From assembly GCA_002633005.1 (NCBI GenBank), contig NMRA01000119.1, positions 566,578 to 630,577 of the forward strand: DNA of 64,000 nucleotides, in the 5' to 3' direction. Both the position numbers and the translations under genes were made by a program. This stretch comes from Phoronis australis. Lineage: Eukaryota; Phoronida; Phoronidae. The notes below the pieces were generated by a model. It was given only the letters and a program-made list of their open reading frames with translations, did not search any database and had not been told where the DNA came from. The first letter of the stretch is position 1; each line of letters starts with the position of its first letter. Below, one piece after another: positions 36,455 through 48,220 of this stretch.

Positions 36455-39400
36455 CTGAAACAAACGCTTCCCATCAGAATAAGAGAGATCATTTCTACCA
36501 TAAGTTATCGGTGAATAGATAAAATAAGTCGGTATGAAATATACCTAATGCGCCGACTTCTTACTTGTAATTTGCTTTGTCTATGGCCGTTCCTTGATAG
36601 CGTACTGTGCTCGGACATGTGTAGAGTATTCTCTCGTCCTCAGGTATGAGATCTACGTCATGGAAAAAGTAGCAGCTGAAATTGCCTAGTTTCTTTGCTT
36701 CCACATAGGCGGCGTTCATGAGCTTAGCCTTGTTGAAGACTTGTGGAGAACCCTGGAGGAAAATGAAGAAACAGTGTCTAAAACGGACAATCACTCCGAT
36801 ACTCAGAAATCAAGAGTCCTCCTTTGACAGGATGCACAACTAGCACTTGGCTGCTCAGAATGATTGCCTACATGAATTGAGGCGAAACCTGCGGGAAGAA
36901 CTTTGACCTTATGAAACACATTTAGAGACTGGGATCGAAAAAGCTGCGCTTTTGAACATAACTGTGTGCTACAATTACGACGGTTTGACTTAGAGACACA
37001 ATGTTTTGATCATCGATGTCAGTTTGTGTTGCTTGAGCAATGCAAGCTTTTAATACGTCCAAAACCATAATCTCACGCAGCATGTCTAAATCCTGCACAT
37101 TAAAGGATTTTAACCACTGCTGAAGTCATTCGGTTCTTCCTTCTGAACCTAACGAATGTCTGCGATTCTACTCTTTATAAATCCCCAAAGGTCTTTGTAT
37201 AAGTCTCTGGCACCAACTCGTGAGATTGCAACATATGAGTTTTTACTATATCATAGTCTGCCGTTTCCTTAACTGAAAGCGCTGTAAACACCTCCTCATC
37301 CTTACCAGTTAAAGATGCTACATCCTCATTAAACCCGTAAATATTCGACTTGTAGCAAGCGCCACCTAGTAACTTCCTGAGAACTGTGTACAAGAGTAAT
37401 CAGGAAATAAAGCAATTTGTAAATAAATTGCGCTTTTAAAGAAAACGCAATAGCTGATACATTTAAAAACAAAACAGTGTGAACAATGAATCGACTAATG
37501 TGCCGGTCTACAAAGGCATTGGAGTAGTCAATGGCTAGTATTCAATCAAGAGGTAGATCGTATAAAACGAACCCTGGTAAATAATAGCCACACCAATGCT
37601 TTTGTATCCAGCGGCATATTAGTCGATTCATGTCAAAAACTAATTATGAATTCAATAATTAGTATTTCACGCTTGCCGTGTCCTACTGTGTACATGTATG
37701 TTACTAGCTTTTGCTCTGTGGTGGTTGTCATTTTATTTCCACTTGAGAATGAAAGTATGTTGTTGTCCTTAAATCGCATTTATTTGAATTTTACCGTTGC
37801 AATCAGACTTAGAAAACAGTCGAAACTCAAATATAGTATTTCGTACTTTGGAGTGTCCAATCTCGTGGCCGAAAACGTTCGCGTCAAGAAAATAATCATG
37901 ACCATGACTTGGACTTTCATTCCCTTTTCAAACTTTCCACGAAACTGTACTTTTTTCAAAACACTCAAACCCACTCAAAATAAAATGTTGGAAGCGTAAT
38001 TGTAAAACGCTTAGCCGGGAGTGTCTCCAATGGCGGATTTATGGGGGGCAAGGGGGCCGTGTCCCTTAAATTCTCCCAGATTCCATTTGGCAATTCGGGG
38101 TGTGCATGTTTGACGGGTAAAAAACTGGCTAATACTTTGCCCTACCCCCCACAATTCAAAATCCTGCATCCTCCCTTGGTCTCACAGAAACAAACAAACA
38201 GTGGCAGCATGGCTGATCCATTACCAAGGGGACTTAGTTCAAGAACAATCTCCTTCCCATTAAAAAACTGCATCATACGGCGTTTTTTTTGTTTTTTGTT
38301 TTTGTGTTTGTTTTGCATGAGCAGATTTCTGTCTCATCCCGTACCTTTAAAGCGCTGCATGGCGACACAAACACTGTTTTGGCGCCATTAAAATGCACGT
38401 TTTCACACCCTCCGCCCAAAGGCCTTACTCGAGACGGCCACAGCAAATAAATTTAGGGAAAAGCATTCGTAATTTTCACATTCACATTTAGTAGGTCTTG
38501 AGTCACCCAGGAATTCCATGATTTCCGATGTACTTACTAGGAACGCAGGTAAATACTCAGTCCACAGACAGGTTGTTTTATCCACACAATTTACATTTAG
38601 CGTTACAAAATTGATATGTCTCGGAGCACTCGATGAATTTTCTGTAGTTGTGTGGAATCTTATGAACCGGTGCAAGGTGTGTGTAGGCCCTCGTTTTTGT
38701 GCGGTCACGCCTCGATCGTGTTATAGCTTAATGTTTTGTCCATTAGTGAATCCGGCGTGGATGTTCAGAATGCCCCCCTGTAGAACATGTCCACCTGCAC
38801 GTATTTTAATGCTAGAATACGGGTCCGTTCTTCAGTGAATTACCTGGATGCCGCATCCATTCATGTAGGTAGGACATATTACAGGAGCCGGGGACATTTA
38901 CTTTCACGCTGCCACTGAGCCCGCAAAATCTGATTCTTTGCTATGACATGGATCGGCGTGGGGCCGCGTAGTCGTGGGGCCTCCGCACAAGTGCCACAGT
39001 GAACCCTGGGGAGAAGACGGCACTGGCACACACACCCACCGCATCCGATCACTACACAAATTTGTCTGTCGTTAGAACGACGGAAATAGCGGCATTGTTT
39101 TCACATCAGTGTCAAGTTATTTTTTTAATGGAAATTTCATTATTGGATATTTATTGGTTGCTGATCTCAATATAAATACTTATCATTGCAGCTTTCCTGG
39201 AGGCGAGTTATAGTTCTATCCGATCTCGGGGCCGCGGACTCGCACAATCGTCTCTGCGGTTCTAAACTGACTACAGGCACAAATTGACCGCAGTCTTTAT
39301 TATCTGACAGGTTATTGGGGACCGTAGGTACATGCATGCACCAAATACTCCTGAAACTGTTAGCAGTTAGGTACACGAACTCAACACGCTAACCGGACGA

Positions 39401-42400
39401 GATTCAAGCCTCGTTTTGGCATTAGAATGTCAACCGTCCATAAATCTTAAATTAAATTTATATATTAAAACGCTAACTTTGGACCCGGATTTTGGCTTGG
39501 ACTCCGCCGGTCAAAAACAACTAGAGAACGGCCGCGAGGACACCCTCCCCCACCCGACGCCTAATTCTTATTCGTTCCCGCGACGGAAAAGGGGCGGGTT
39601 CTGCTACTCTTTTTTACTTTCTTCTTACCAAATCGTGACTTCCGTCGATCCAACGAATGCGCTTCTTTCTCGAAGTCAAATTACTATTCGGCGGGTATTC
39701 GTCCGCCCCTTGCGTTTTCAGTTTACGCCTACTAGGTTGCTTGCTAATATTTGGCGGCGACAGAAATCGAAGAAACGATGAATCAATTACCGAAATGCGA
39801 GTCAAGCGAAGGGGCGGCCTCGGTACTTCATGCACACCCGTTCTCCGCCGCGTAGGCGTAATCTGTGTGCTGCGGTCGCGTACGTACTTCACAGAAAATT
39901 ACCGCGAAACCACGACGAGGTGACTGTGGGAGTTCCTCGCTTATTCTTCCCGTTAACAGTTCTTTTATATTGGCGGTAAGTGCACAAGATCTAAAGCTTT
40001 TTTCCAGTCTTTAATGCAGTGCTATAGCCACATGCAATTCCATTTGTTGTCAATATTTTGCAAAAAGCAAACGGAGGCCCATGCACAGTCACGCCGGGGT
40101 GTACCTTTGTAGGCGTACAACTACTAGCCCACAGAGTCAACTGTTAAAAAATTCGTGTTTTCCGTTTTAATCATTCGTTTCGGCTTTCGATGCGCGAGTC
40201 CTGGTGTGGAATATCATAAACAGTAGAAGATCACCACATTTTTGCATTTTGGGTTCAAATTCAATTGTAAACAAAGAGGGTCTCTAATGTAAAAGAGGGT
40301 GTCTCGCATCAGGTCAGGTGTTTACGGTGTTTATCTAAGTAAACCTTTGCCTCATTGGACTGGTACAGAACGACATAATCTCCCTGGGAATTTTCTTTTA
40401 ATGGTTAAAAGTTTTCAAGTAGTCAAAAAACGTTGATCACGTCTAGAATCGTATTCCAGTCTCCATGCCTGACACTTTCAGAAAGACCTAACTGGACTCG
40501 ACCTGGCAGCCGTTCTTTGTTGTGAGCCAAAAATGCCTGTATGTTACAAGTTACCTAAACCTCATGATAGAAGCGCCAGCAAACTGGCCATGAGTTCAGT
40601 AACGCTGGGATTTCGCTAAAAAGCAAGACTTCGCGAGATTATCTGAGGTGCTGCTGTGCATTTTAAATGAGAACACGTGATTTAGCAGGATTTTTGCGAG
40701 GTCTTAGCATTAATGAACTCTACCCTGTTGAAGCGATAAGTGAGAACTGGTCGTAGAGAACATTGATGGATCAAAATGGCTCCCTGCAAGTATACCTTAT
40801 CGTTGGTTTTCTTTTCTCTTTTACAGGTACCGCTTACTACAAAAAACAACTCAAGATTGGAAATGGCTTTTTGTAAATAATTAATTAAAAATATCGATTA
40901 CTGGTTGAAAACTTCATCTTCATGAAGCAAAGCCTTTGGGTGAAGGTCGTTGAACTTTTCTGCCTACGAACACTAAATTTCCATGTACCTGGTCGAACAT
41001 TGTTTGAATGTCAGCGTACAATGCAGGATACGTTAAAAGAAGTGCATGTTAGACTCCATTTGCTGAAAAACAAAACAGTGTTCAGAGACGTGTGTTCCGC
41101 AGAAGTTGCTGTATTTTACATGCCAGTGCCACTGCGCTTTCTCTTTGCCACATTCTTTTCGCACAGCAATCGACACCATGCTCTACTATGATGGGAATTA
41201 GGGGCGGATCCAGGATTTTGAGTTGGGGGGAGGCAGGGCAGAGTATTGGCCAGGATTTTGCACGGCATACATTCGCACCCCCGAACAACAGCCAAATGGA
41301 ATCTGGGAGAATTTTAGGGGGGGGGCATGGCCCCTCTCCCCCTTAAATCCGCCACTGTGAGTAGCACTGAGAAAGTTTGATTGAGGACTTTGTACAATAC
41401 AGCTAAACACGTGAAACGTTCATTCACGAATAGATCAGTACATATGAATTACCACAACCACATTGTGTAAGGTGAAATAACTATAAAAACGGAACCCAAT
41501 AAAAATGAAATGCGATAACCAAAATGGATGACAATAGGAAATGACAATTAAAATCGTTGATAATAGCACAGCTTCTACGTGACGCTCGCTGGTTCCCTGC
41601 TGGCGCGGCTACCGCCCCCACCTAGCGGCACGCAGGGAACCAGCGAGCTACGTGACGTTTCTGTTTCGTAACTCAAGCATGTATCACCAGGGAAATTTCC
41701 GGTGTCTAGCATAAGCCTGGCAACAGCTGATTCCCTTATACTACCTGGCACAAGTGCGTGGTCTATAATACTGTACCATCCTACCTGTTCGCTGACGACG
41801 AACGTGAAGTCGGCATTTTGCTTCTGTAGTAATCTAATGAGAACGTTCAGAAGTTGAAGCAAGTGACTTTCTCTGTCGCGATACGGTATAATTATCGCCA
41901 CCTTGTGTCGGGCAACGCAGTTGCTAGGAGACCAGCTCCCTTCTGACATTGATTCATATTTTTTGCTTAGGAAATCCATTGACAGGTTTTCTTTCGCAGC
42001 TGCAGTATCACTGAAGGGTTTGTCTGAAATGTACGCAAAACATCGTTTTTATATTATGCGATGTGTTTTCAATGGAATACTAGTGTCACTTATGTGATTG
42101 CCCACAAACCGTAATCAAAGCATACTCGTTCAGGTTTTGCCCAAATCTCCGACGTTGTCCTAGTTTTTGTGCAGTGTTAGCATGCTATAACTGTTGCTAG
42201 GAAATGGTGCGGGTCAAATTAATATAACAGACATAAGTGAGCTGTTCGTTCTTTGAAACAAGTACAATGCGCCTGTTCCCATGTTTTTGCCCATAGTGCA
42301 GCTCATCAGTTTAAAGGTACTGACCTTTGTCTACCTGCAGTACCCGTTTCTCAAGTCTGCAATCTATGAGTAGTCTAGGTGTCCTGGTATAATTTGGCTG

Positions 42401-45400
42401 GCCAGATTATTTTAATGGCACGCTCCCCGTTAGTCGCTGCTGAGGCTCTGCCTCTAGAGGGCGGGGTCCTGATTTGGGCTGTAGTACCTCAGTTAGCTAA
42501 ATTGTAGGTCAAACACTGTATACATTTGCTCCCCAAGAACAGCCGGGACCAAGCTCTTTGTCTCTCCATTGCAAAAATGTCCCTTTTGTGGAGTTCTAAA
42601 AGCACAAGGCGCAGGAATCTGACCCACCCACCTGAGCGGCCCTTTCCGTATACGTCTCCTATCCAACTGCCCAGTGTCGCCAAACGTACACTTTCATTGA
42701 CGTATAAGGCCTGTAGCAAGGGGGGGTCGATCGGTTTGATCGACACCACCCTTCTGCGGGAATAGATTCTGTCCCAGCCAATCCGTTACGTATACGATAT
42801 AGATGAGCAACAAAATTGTTGTAGTCATTATTGATACTACTCAGTACAATGACAAACAAGTTAGTAAAAAATTCGTGCTTGCTTCTGATTCAAAGCGCTT
42901 AACCTAATCTGTTCGGGCCGTGCTCGCGTAGATGACAGGATGGTGCAGACGATTAGCTAGAGGACACTTCATGTTAATGATTGTCTTAAAGCCACCATAT
43001 AACGACCAAATGGAACATGTTAGATTTATGTATCATTGATCGACACAAACACATCCTCTCTTCGTTTACTCCTGACGTTAACTAATTACGCCAGTGTTAT
43101 TCCTAATTTTCTATAGTATTTCAATTCCTCAGAATCCATAGAACGTGGCCATCCATGTTTGACATGCTGCAATGCCCTTAAAATATAAGAATCTTTTAAG
43201 GATTTCTTTGTGAACAATTTAAATTTAATTGGCTTATTTGTTGAACAGAAAAAACTGCGTTCACGTCTGCTTGCTCTTCCTTCCTGTCAAATTGCGGATC
43301 GTTACCACATGGTAAACGACTCAATGCATCTGCATTCAAATGATAAGACGTCTTCCGAATATTCAAACTGACACAGAAGTAATGCCCATCTGGCCAGTCG
43401 ATAAACTGCCATTCAGGAACTCCTTTAGTTGGTCCGAAAATGTGATCAGTAACCAAAATAATTCGTCGTCTGTAAAGAAAATGAGGAAATTTCTTCAGTG
43501 CAAAATGACTGCAAGAGCCTCACTTTGAACTTGGCTGTATTTCCTTTGCGTATCCGTGAGATTCGTTGAAAGATTGGCAATCTGTCATTCACTTCCATCC
43601 GGATAGCGATGAAAAAGAACAGCTCCAATCCCAACATTGGAAGCATGGCAGGAAATTCCTAATTGTTTTGTCGGGTCAAAATGAGCAAGAACTGTGTCTA
43701 TACATAGGATTTCTTTTTAGCTTTGAACAATTGAACTCTTTACGTGTTAGACGGTTGAGAGGGATCAGTTAAAGTAGCTAAATTCGAGTGCCGAGTTTCC
43801 ATAGAACTGTAACGACCCAAAGAACGAACGCAGATGGGAAACATCCGAAGGAGCAGGCATCTTTAAAATAACATCTACCTTATTTCCCTTTCTAATGCCT
43901 TCATGAGAAAGCATGTTATCAAGGTGTTCTACAGTCTTTTGGCCAAAAACACATTTTTTCATACAACATCTCATGCCATTATCTTGAAGTAAATGTCGCA
44001 CGTTTTGGAGATGTTCAACAGAATTGCGACCGCTCACTAAAATATCATCTCAATTTACAACCACACCATGTAAATCACTAGTCAATTTGTCCATCATATC
44101 CTGGAAATAACAAGGGGCTGAACTAATGCCAATTGGCAATATGTTTGTAGAAGAAATCCACGATGTGTGAATAGTGCCAGACGCCTTTGACTTGCCGGTG
44201 TTAATTTAATCTGATTATACTCATCAGTTAAATCTATTTTTGTGAAATTCTAGCAGCCACTGAGTTTTCGCATTAGATCTTCAGGCGGGAGTAGTGGATG
44301 ACGGTGAGTTTCAAGTTGAGGATTTATCATGACTGAGTAATCTCCACATACGCTTAACTTCCGTTTAGCGGTGCTTTTCTTATAGGGACAACAGGTGTTC
44401 CGTACTCATCGAATTGTGTTGGTTCCCAAATTCCGCGTTTAACACCAGCCTCATACGCCTGATTCAAGTCATCCAGTAATGCAAAAGATACCGTGGGAGG
44501 TTTGCACAATATTGGTTGAATATCGGGCTTGAATTTTATATCTAATTCGGTATCTTTTTTAACAGCCCAGTTCGGATTTTAATAAGTCTGGAAATTCATT
44601 GCAAATGTTTTTGCATGCTTGCTGAAACTTTACATCTTTTCCCGACCTCATGATAAACAGCACCAATTCTGTCCCGTTGGTTGTCCTCAAGCAAAACAGG
44701 AACCTCACAGAGAGGAGCAGTGACATCGATTCTTATTTGTCGAACTGCCGTTCGGCTTCTTAAATCGATTTTGCTAAATACCATTTCAATTTTTGCACAA
44801 TGTTGCAAGTTAGACTGTAACTTTGCATCTGCAACGAAAATTCCGAAGACTGGTAATGGTTTTTCATTTGCTGTGTAATACCGACTATGTGATGGAGATA
44901 GTACTGGTTTCCCTAACTTGACCCAAACCTTCTCCGACACGAAATTGTCCGATGATCCAGTGTCTACATCAAAAACCTGGTTCTTTTCGCAAATGTGCAC
45001 AAAAACCTGAATTGGATCCCGGTCCGAAATATAAGTACATGTCTTACTAAAATATTGCTCACTTTGGTCTCTTCATTTCTTATTTTACTTAGACTCTACG
45101 CCTCTATATGACCTTTCTCGTGTCATAAACGACATTCAGCCGTTTTAAACCGACAATCAGGTGCGAACTGCTCTCTTTTTCCCCTCGGGCGGTGATTCTC
45201 CAAAATCCACGAGGGCTCTAGATAGGGGGGATAACGACTGAGAACATGTAATAATCTATTTTTACCACATACTGAACGAGAAACGTTACAATGAATCGAT
45301 CTACCTTGCTCGACTGGCCTGGGCTTTGTAACTACTTTCTATGCCAGAGGCCCGGGGCGGAGGTCGAGCTATTTTTGTCAAATAAGGCTTTTACTCAAAA

Positions 45401-46360
45401 CCAATTGAAAATTTAAACAAAACAGAAATAAAGTGAACTATAAATTAAGGTTTAGCAACTATTATACCTTACTACGCATCTTATCATGCAAAGCTTCGAC
45501 CGGGAAAATATCGTCTGCTAAAGTAGGTTACCACTGGTAACTGAGTATAATACTCAAGTCAACGAATCCCGATTACACGATACCCGCATTCAAATTGGAG
45601 ATCGGTGATTTACAAGTGAGAAAATGAGATAAAAAAATTCAATGAATTAAAATATCACTTTTAATGGTCGGTACAATGCCCTTTGTTGAACATGCGATTG
45701 CTGCGCGTGCTCATTTATGTATTCTATTTTCACGTTCGATGACGTCAGCTACTGAGTGTAGCAGCGGAAAAGTCGACGACTCGAAACCAGCCTCGTGTTC
45801 CCGTCAAAATGTTATTCAACGCGCGTTGAATAACTAAATAGGTTCAGTATTTAACTTTTGTATTGATCAGGCACATAAAAGTGGTATAAAAAACAATACT
45901 ACAGCAATACTGTTTCACGTAACTAAATTTTATACTTACAAGATTCCAAACCTTTGGGAAAGCAATCACATATTGGCAACTTTTTCTTAGCAGACAAATC
46001 AGTTTGTCCTGATGCTGCCGGTAGGTGACACTCAAACATCTGTTTTATATCATTCGCGTCATGAAGCATGTCTGGCTTAAGTGTACTCTTTAAAACAATC
46101 GTCGTAGATATGATTGACCCATTTATCTTTATGGTGGTCTTGGTTTTCTTCGAAATTGACCGTGTGAGAGAAGAAACTGCTGCATTTGTTGTAGCATCCG
46201 TTTCGTTAACAACTGACTGAGTGCCTCTAAAGTCTTCATACGCTATGTTCCACTGATGTTTCCACGTCAAAGTTACAATGTAAACCGCCCAGATAACAAG
46301 AAAGAGGAACATTGTTCGTTTTTGGCGCCATATCAACAGCAACAAGGAGCGGCAAAGCAT
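36332..46360 (-). CDS. B4GALT: Beta-1,4-galactosyltransferase, partial gene (4 exons)
   Basis: It encodes a Golgi enzyme that transfers galactose from UDP-galactose in beta-1,4 linkage to terminal N-acetylglucosamine (or a related acceptor) on glycoproteins and glycolipids. Exons are 46360-45940, 42023-41785, 36752-36565 and 36454-36332, joined through GT/AG sites in matching phases (1, 0, 2). They give 323 codons plus two bases. Residues 16-33 are a membrane anchor after a basic N-terminus. HKVAIIIPYRDR starts the catalytic fold, D252-V253-D254 is the metal site, and W312-D319 is the WGWGGEDD motif. Exon lengths of 239, 188 and 123 nt closely resemble the vertebrate gene as I recall it. The C-terminal exons, holding the second metal ligands, were not found. 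The introns carry Gypsy and MITE debris. The paralogue (1-4 like or 5-7 like) is not resolved. Confidence 0.93.
36565..36752 (-). CDS. B4GALT: B4GALT exon 3 (DVD exon)
   Basis: This 188-nt exon lies between TTCCTCCAG and GTAAGA. It begins GSPQVFNKAKLMN and carries CYFFHDVDLIP, the manganese-binding D-V-D, followed by the conserved LYTC cysteine. It starts in phase 0 and ends two bases into a Lys codon. Confidence 0.95.
37175..37393 (-). pseudogene. Retrotransposon gag-like fragment in intron
   Basis: A 72-codon frame reads LTGKDEEVFTALSV, then YDIVKTHMLQSHELVPETY. This is typical of the capsid-like region of some Ty3/Gypsy gag proteins in aquatic animals. It lies in the 5-kb intron between exons 2 and 3, on the same strand as the gene. 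It is a fragment with no gag C-terminus. Neighbouring DNA (37313-37473) repeats 30405-30570. Confidence 0.6.
38027..38179. mobile_element. GGCGGATC-ended MITE, reverse copy
   Basis: It starts CCAATGGCGGATTTATGG and ends TGCATCCTCCCTTGG. The internal AGATTCCATTTGGCAAT and TTCAAAATCCTGCATCC match the copies at 41199 (reversed) and 55776. It lies in the galactosyltransferase intron. No clear target duplication. Confidence 0.6.
40593..40719. mobile_element. Short MITE, 127 bp
   Basis: Ends AGTTCAGTAACGCT and AGCATTAATGAACT are inverted repeats. The interior shares TTCGCTAAAAAGCAAGA with the copy at 23773-23869, plus a TGAGAACACGTGATT stretch. Intronic. Confidence 0.6.
41199..41357. mobile_element. 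GGCGGATC-ended MITE
   Basis: It starts TAGGGGCGGATCCAGGATTT and ends TTAAATCCGCCACTG. It is the clearest full copy of the family seen also at 12393, 38027 and 55776. Internal landmarks are GAGTATTGGCCAG and CAAATGGAATCTGGGAG. Intronic, non-coding. Confidence 0.7.
41575..41657. mobile_element. 63-bp perfect-TIR insertion with 10-bp target duplication
   Basis: CTACGTGACG occurs at 41575-41584 and again at 41648-41657. Between them, CTCGCTGGTTCCCTGC (41585-41600) and its exact complement (41632-41647) flank a 31-base GC-rich core. Perfect 16-base ends and perfect 10-base direct repeats point to a recent insertion. The long duplication recalls Mutator-like elements (usually 8-11 bp), which is an inference. 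It lies 128 bases past the exon 2 donor. Confidence 0.8.
41785..42023 (-). CDS. B4GALT: B4GALT exon 2 (start of catalytic domain)
   Basis: This 239-nt exon lies between a GTACATTTCAG acceptor and a GTAGGA donor. It completes a split Tyr codon, then reads KPFSDTAAA. The family block NCVARHKVAIIIPYRDR follows, then HLLQLLNVLIRLLQKQ, ending in FTFVVSEQ. The HKVAIIIP strand begins the GT-A fold that binds UDP. It ends on a whole codon. Confidence 0.95.
42024..43195 (-). other. Intron 1, 3' part: nothing recognised
   Basis: No exon or element boundary was recognised here. Open frames are short and without motifs. Confidence 0.4.
43196..45060 (-). pseudogene. Degenerate Ty3/Gypsy pol: protease, RT, RNase H
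   Basis: Read on the minus strand, the order is protease, reverse transcriptase, RNase H, as in Ty3/Gypsy pol. The aspartic protease shows VDTGSSDNFV near 44950. The reverse transcriptase shows a GIWEPTQFDEYGTPVVP block near 44420 and a DDILVSGR catalytic box near 44040, where the residue before DDIL is a stop. The RNase H end shows a HLNADALSRLP stretch near 43310. Integrase and LTRs were not seen. Frameshifts and stops make it inactive. It lies in the first galactosyltransferase intron on the same strand. Confidence 0.85.
45182..45420. mobile_element. Partial copy of the fold-back element
   Basis: It matches 19740-19990, from the ATTCTCCAAAATCCAC stretch through GGATAACGACTGAGAACATG and ATGAATCGATCTACCTT to CTCAAAACCAATTGAAAA. 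It then runs past the point where the other copy enters the N gap. The outer arm is missing. 45421-45939 shows nothing else. Confidence 0.75.
45940..46360 (-). CDS. B4GALT: B4GALT exon 1 (membrane anchor and stem)
   Basis: I start at the ATG at 46358-46360, because an acceptor-like TATAATTTCAG ends just upstream at 46384, making the earlier in-frame Met unlikely. The exon gives MLCRSLLLLIWRQKR, then a hydrophobic anchor (residues 16-33). A Ser/Thr-rich stem follows, with NET and NGS glycosylation sequons and a CDCF stretch. It ends at a GTAAGTAT donor in phase 1. The stem is not conserved in the family, so this exon rests on topology, splice phase and position. A further upstream 5' non-coding exon is implied. 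Confidence 0.8.
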
Positions 46361-46383
46361 TTCTGTGTACCTGTCTCTGGTTT

Positions 46384-47100
46384 CTGAAATTATACAAAAC
46401 ACTCAAGCAAAAAAGACTAAGATTAATCTTCAAGAAACATGAAAATTTCCGAAGCCTTTGGAACAAACAAGTCCGGTCTACTGTGGAATACCAGCATCAG
46501 ATTTACATTTTTGTGCACTTTACCTCGATGTATGACAACGTCCATCATATGAACCGAACATTAAACAACGGGAAACTCAGTTCCCTGTGTTGGACCACAA
46601 CCCGTTACAAAGACGTCCAAAAAGGATATAGCTGCAAGAGACAAGTCACGGTTCTGTTGTTCCTCGAAAGGTTTGAGACATATCGGTGCAGCATCGCAAC
46701 TTCACCCCAACATGGATTCTACTCTTCGTGAAATTATGTATTGTGCGTACAAACGGACAACGCTGACTCTGACTCATGAAATCAAACGAAATTAAATCAA
46801 CACAAACAAATATAAAACAAGTACGAGTGACAATTAAAACAATACTCCACATGCAAACGGTTAATTCTTACTTCAACATAACGCGAAAGTATTCATTCCG
46901 GCTTCCGTGACTCGAATCGCGGCAGCACTTGAATTTTTTCATTGGTTCCTCCGATTTGAGCGGCTGAGACACCTGAGAACCAATCAGGTGTCTTAGCTGG
47001 TTGACCCAACGAAATACACAAATGCTAATGACGACCACACTGGTGTTGCTGATGATGACGATGATGATAATGTAAAAACACTGAAGACAGGTGAGTGTCT
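46384..47100. other. Upstream of B4GALT; nothing firm, GAT repeat
   Basis: This region should hold the 5' non-coding exon or promoter of the galactosyltransferase, but I could not identify either. An impure (GAT)n run lies near 47048-47071. Confidence 0.35.
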
Positions 47101-47640
47101 AAATTTCATGTCGATCGCGCGAAATATACGCGTGGTGAGAGAGGAAGCAAGACATGGGAGAATGAAAGATCAGTCATCAGATCAGTAAATTTCGAATAAT
47201 TCGAGAACGTTAAGTCGTAGCGAAAAGATAGAGCTCTGAGAAGCGAAAATTGCAAAAATGGCCATCTCTGGTGCAAATTCACGCAAGAACAATATGCATC
47301 GAGCTCTTAACAAGATGCATATTTTACATAAATTTCATGTCGATGGACAAAAATGTCACCTACAGCAAAGCATTAGAAAAAATGCTGCACTAAAATAATC
47401 ACTTGACCTGTAAACTTCGAATATCTTGGATGGTAAAACATAGCGAGGAACGGGTGAATACCGAATACACCACTTGAGTAGATCCATCCATTTACCAAAT
47501 TTCATAAATATCCGTTAAGGATGGCCGGATATACCCTTGAAAACCAATTAGAGTCATCAGAAAATCTCGAATAACTCAAGAACGGTAAGTATCAGCGAAA
47601 AATCAAGTTTCAGAAAAATTCGTCTTTTACGGCTTTTAAA
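47100..47640. repeat. Degenerate tandem repeat
   Basis: Three loosely matching units recur. AAATTTCATGTCGAT or a variant lies near 47102, 47331 and 47497. TTTCGAATAATTCGAGAACG and variants lie near 47190, 47410 and 47566. Unit length varies from about 165 to 230 bp. Confidence 0.4.
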
Positions 47641-48018
47641 AGCGAAAAATCAAAAAACAGGTGCCACTGCACCATTTAGAATCCGCTTTGGATCATACAC
47701 ACTACTAGCCTCGAGCTGTTGAGGAGACACCAAATTAGTCGTGAATAAGAGGAAGGATATGTAGAACGTGTGTTCTTCTTGATCTCTGTGACGTATGACT
47801 GCGCTGAAGCTAGTGTGATATTGGTAAGATATTTTTACTCCGGAAAAAACTATTCAGTGCTGAATATAACAATGCCGTTCTCTCATGGGGTCCTGATGAG
47901 AGAGAAAATGTTAGAAATCTAGCCTACAGATTGGCATTAGATAAAATGAAATAATGAGTGTTAACTACATCACTTTACAAACAAAGTGTAGGACCACACA
48001 ATTAAACATCACATACAT
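47641..48018. other. No gene recognised
   Basis: Nothing supported in this stretch. Confidence 0.4.
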
Positions 48019-48220
48019 TAGGTGCCTGTGCCCAGTTGCATGAAACAGTCCCAAATAGGGACTCAGCTAAGTTCCGGAAATCTTTTGTGTCTTTGTCGCG
48101 TTCTTTACTCCCAGATGTAATATTTTTTTTATCACTTTATCTGCATTATTAGCTCCTCGTTGGCTAATGACATCTTCTAATAATGTCACTGAAAGCTGAT
48201 CCTTTAATTCAGTCAAAATA
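48019..48220 (-). mobile_element. Partial copy of the 15.6-kb TIR element
   Basis: It opens with GTTGCATGAAACAGTCCCAA, the terminus of the element at 15608-16130. The following bases match the reverse complement of that element's interior (AGCTCCTC, TTCTAATAAT and AAAGCTGA stretches). The other end is missing or too diverged. Confidence 0.55.

Larger units (their letters stand above)
37474..41784 (-). other. Rest of intron 2: mostly unrecognised, with MITEs
   Basis: Apart from the elements listed separately (38027, 40593, 41199 and 41575), I see no exon. 39480-39990 is CpG-richer than its surroundings, but no start or splice-bounded frame there is convincing. Confidence 0.4.

Noticed and set aside
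39480-39990. CpG-richer stretch as a promoter or first exon
   Set aside because: It lies inside a B4GALT intron. No frame with a believable start and donor could be followed to another exon.
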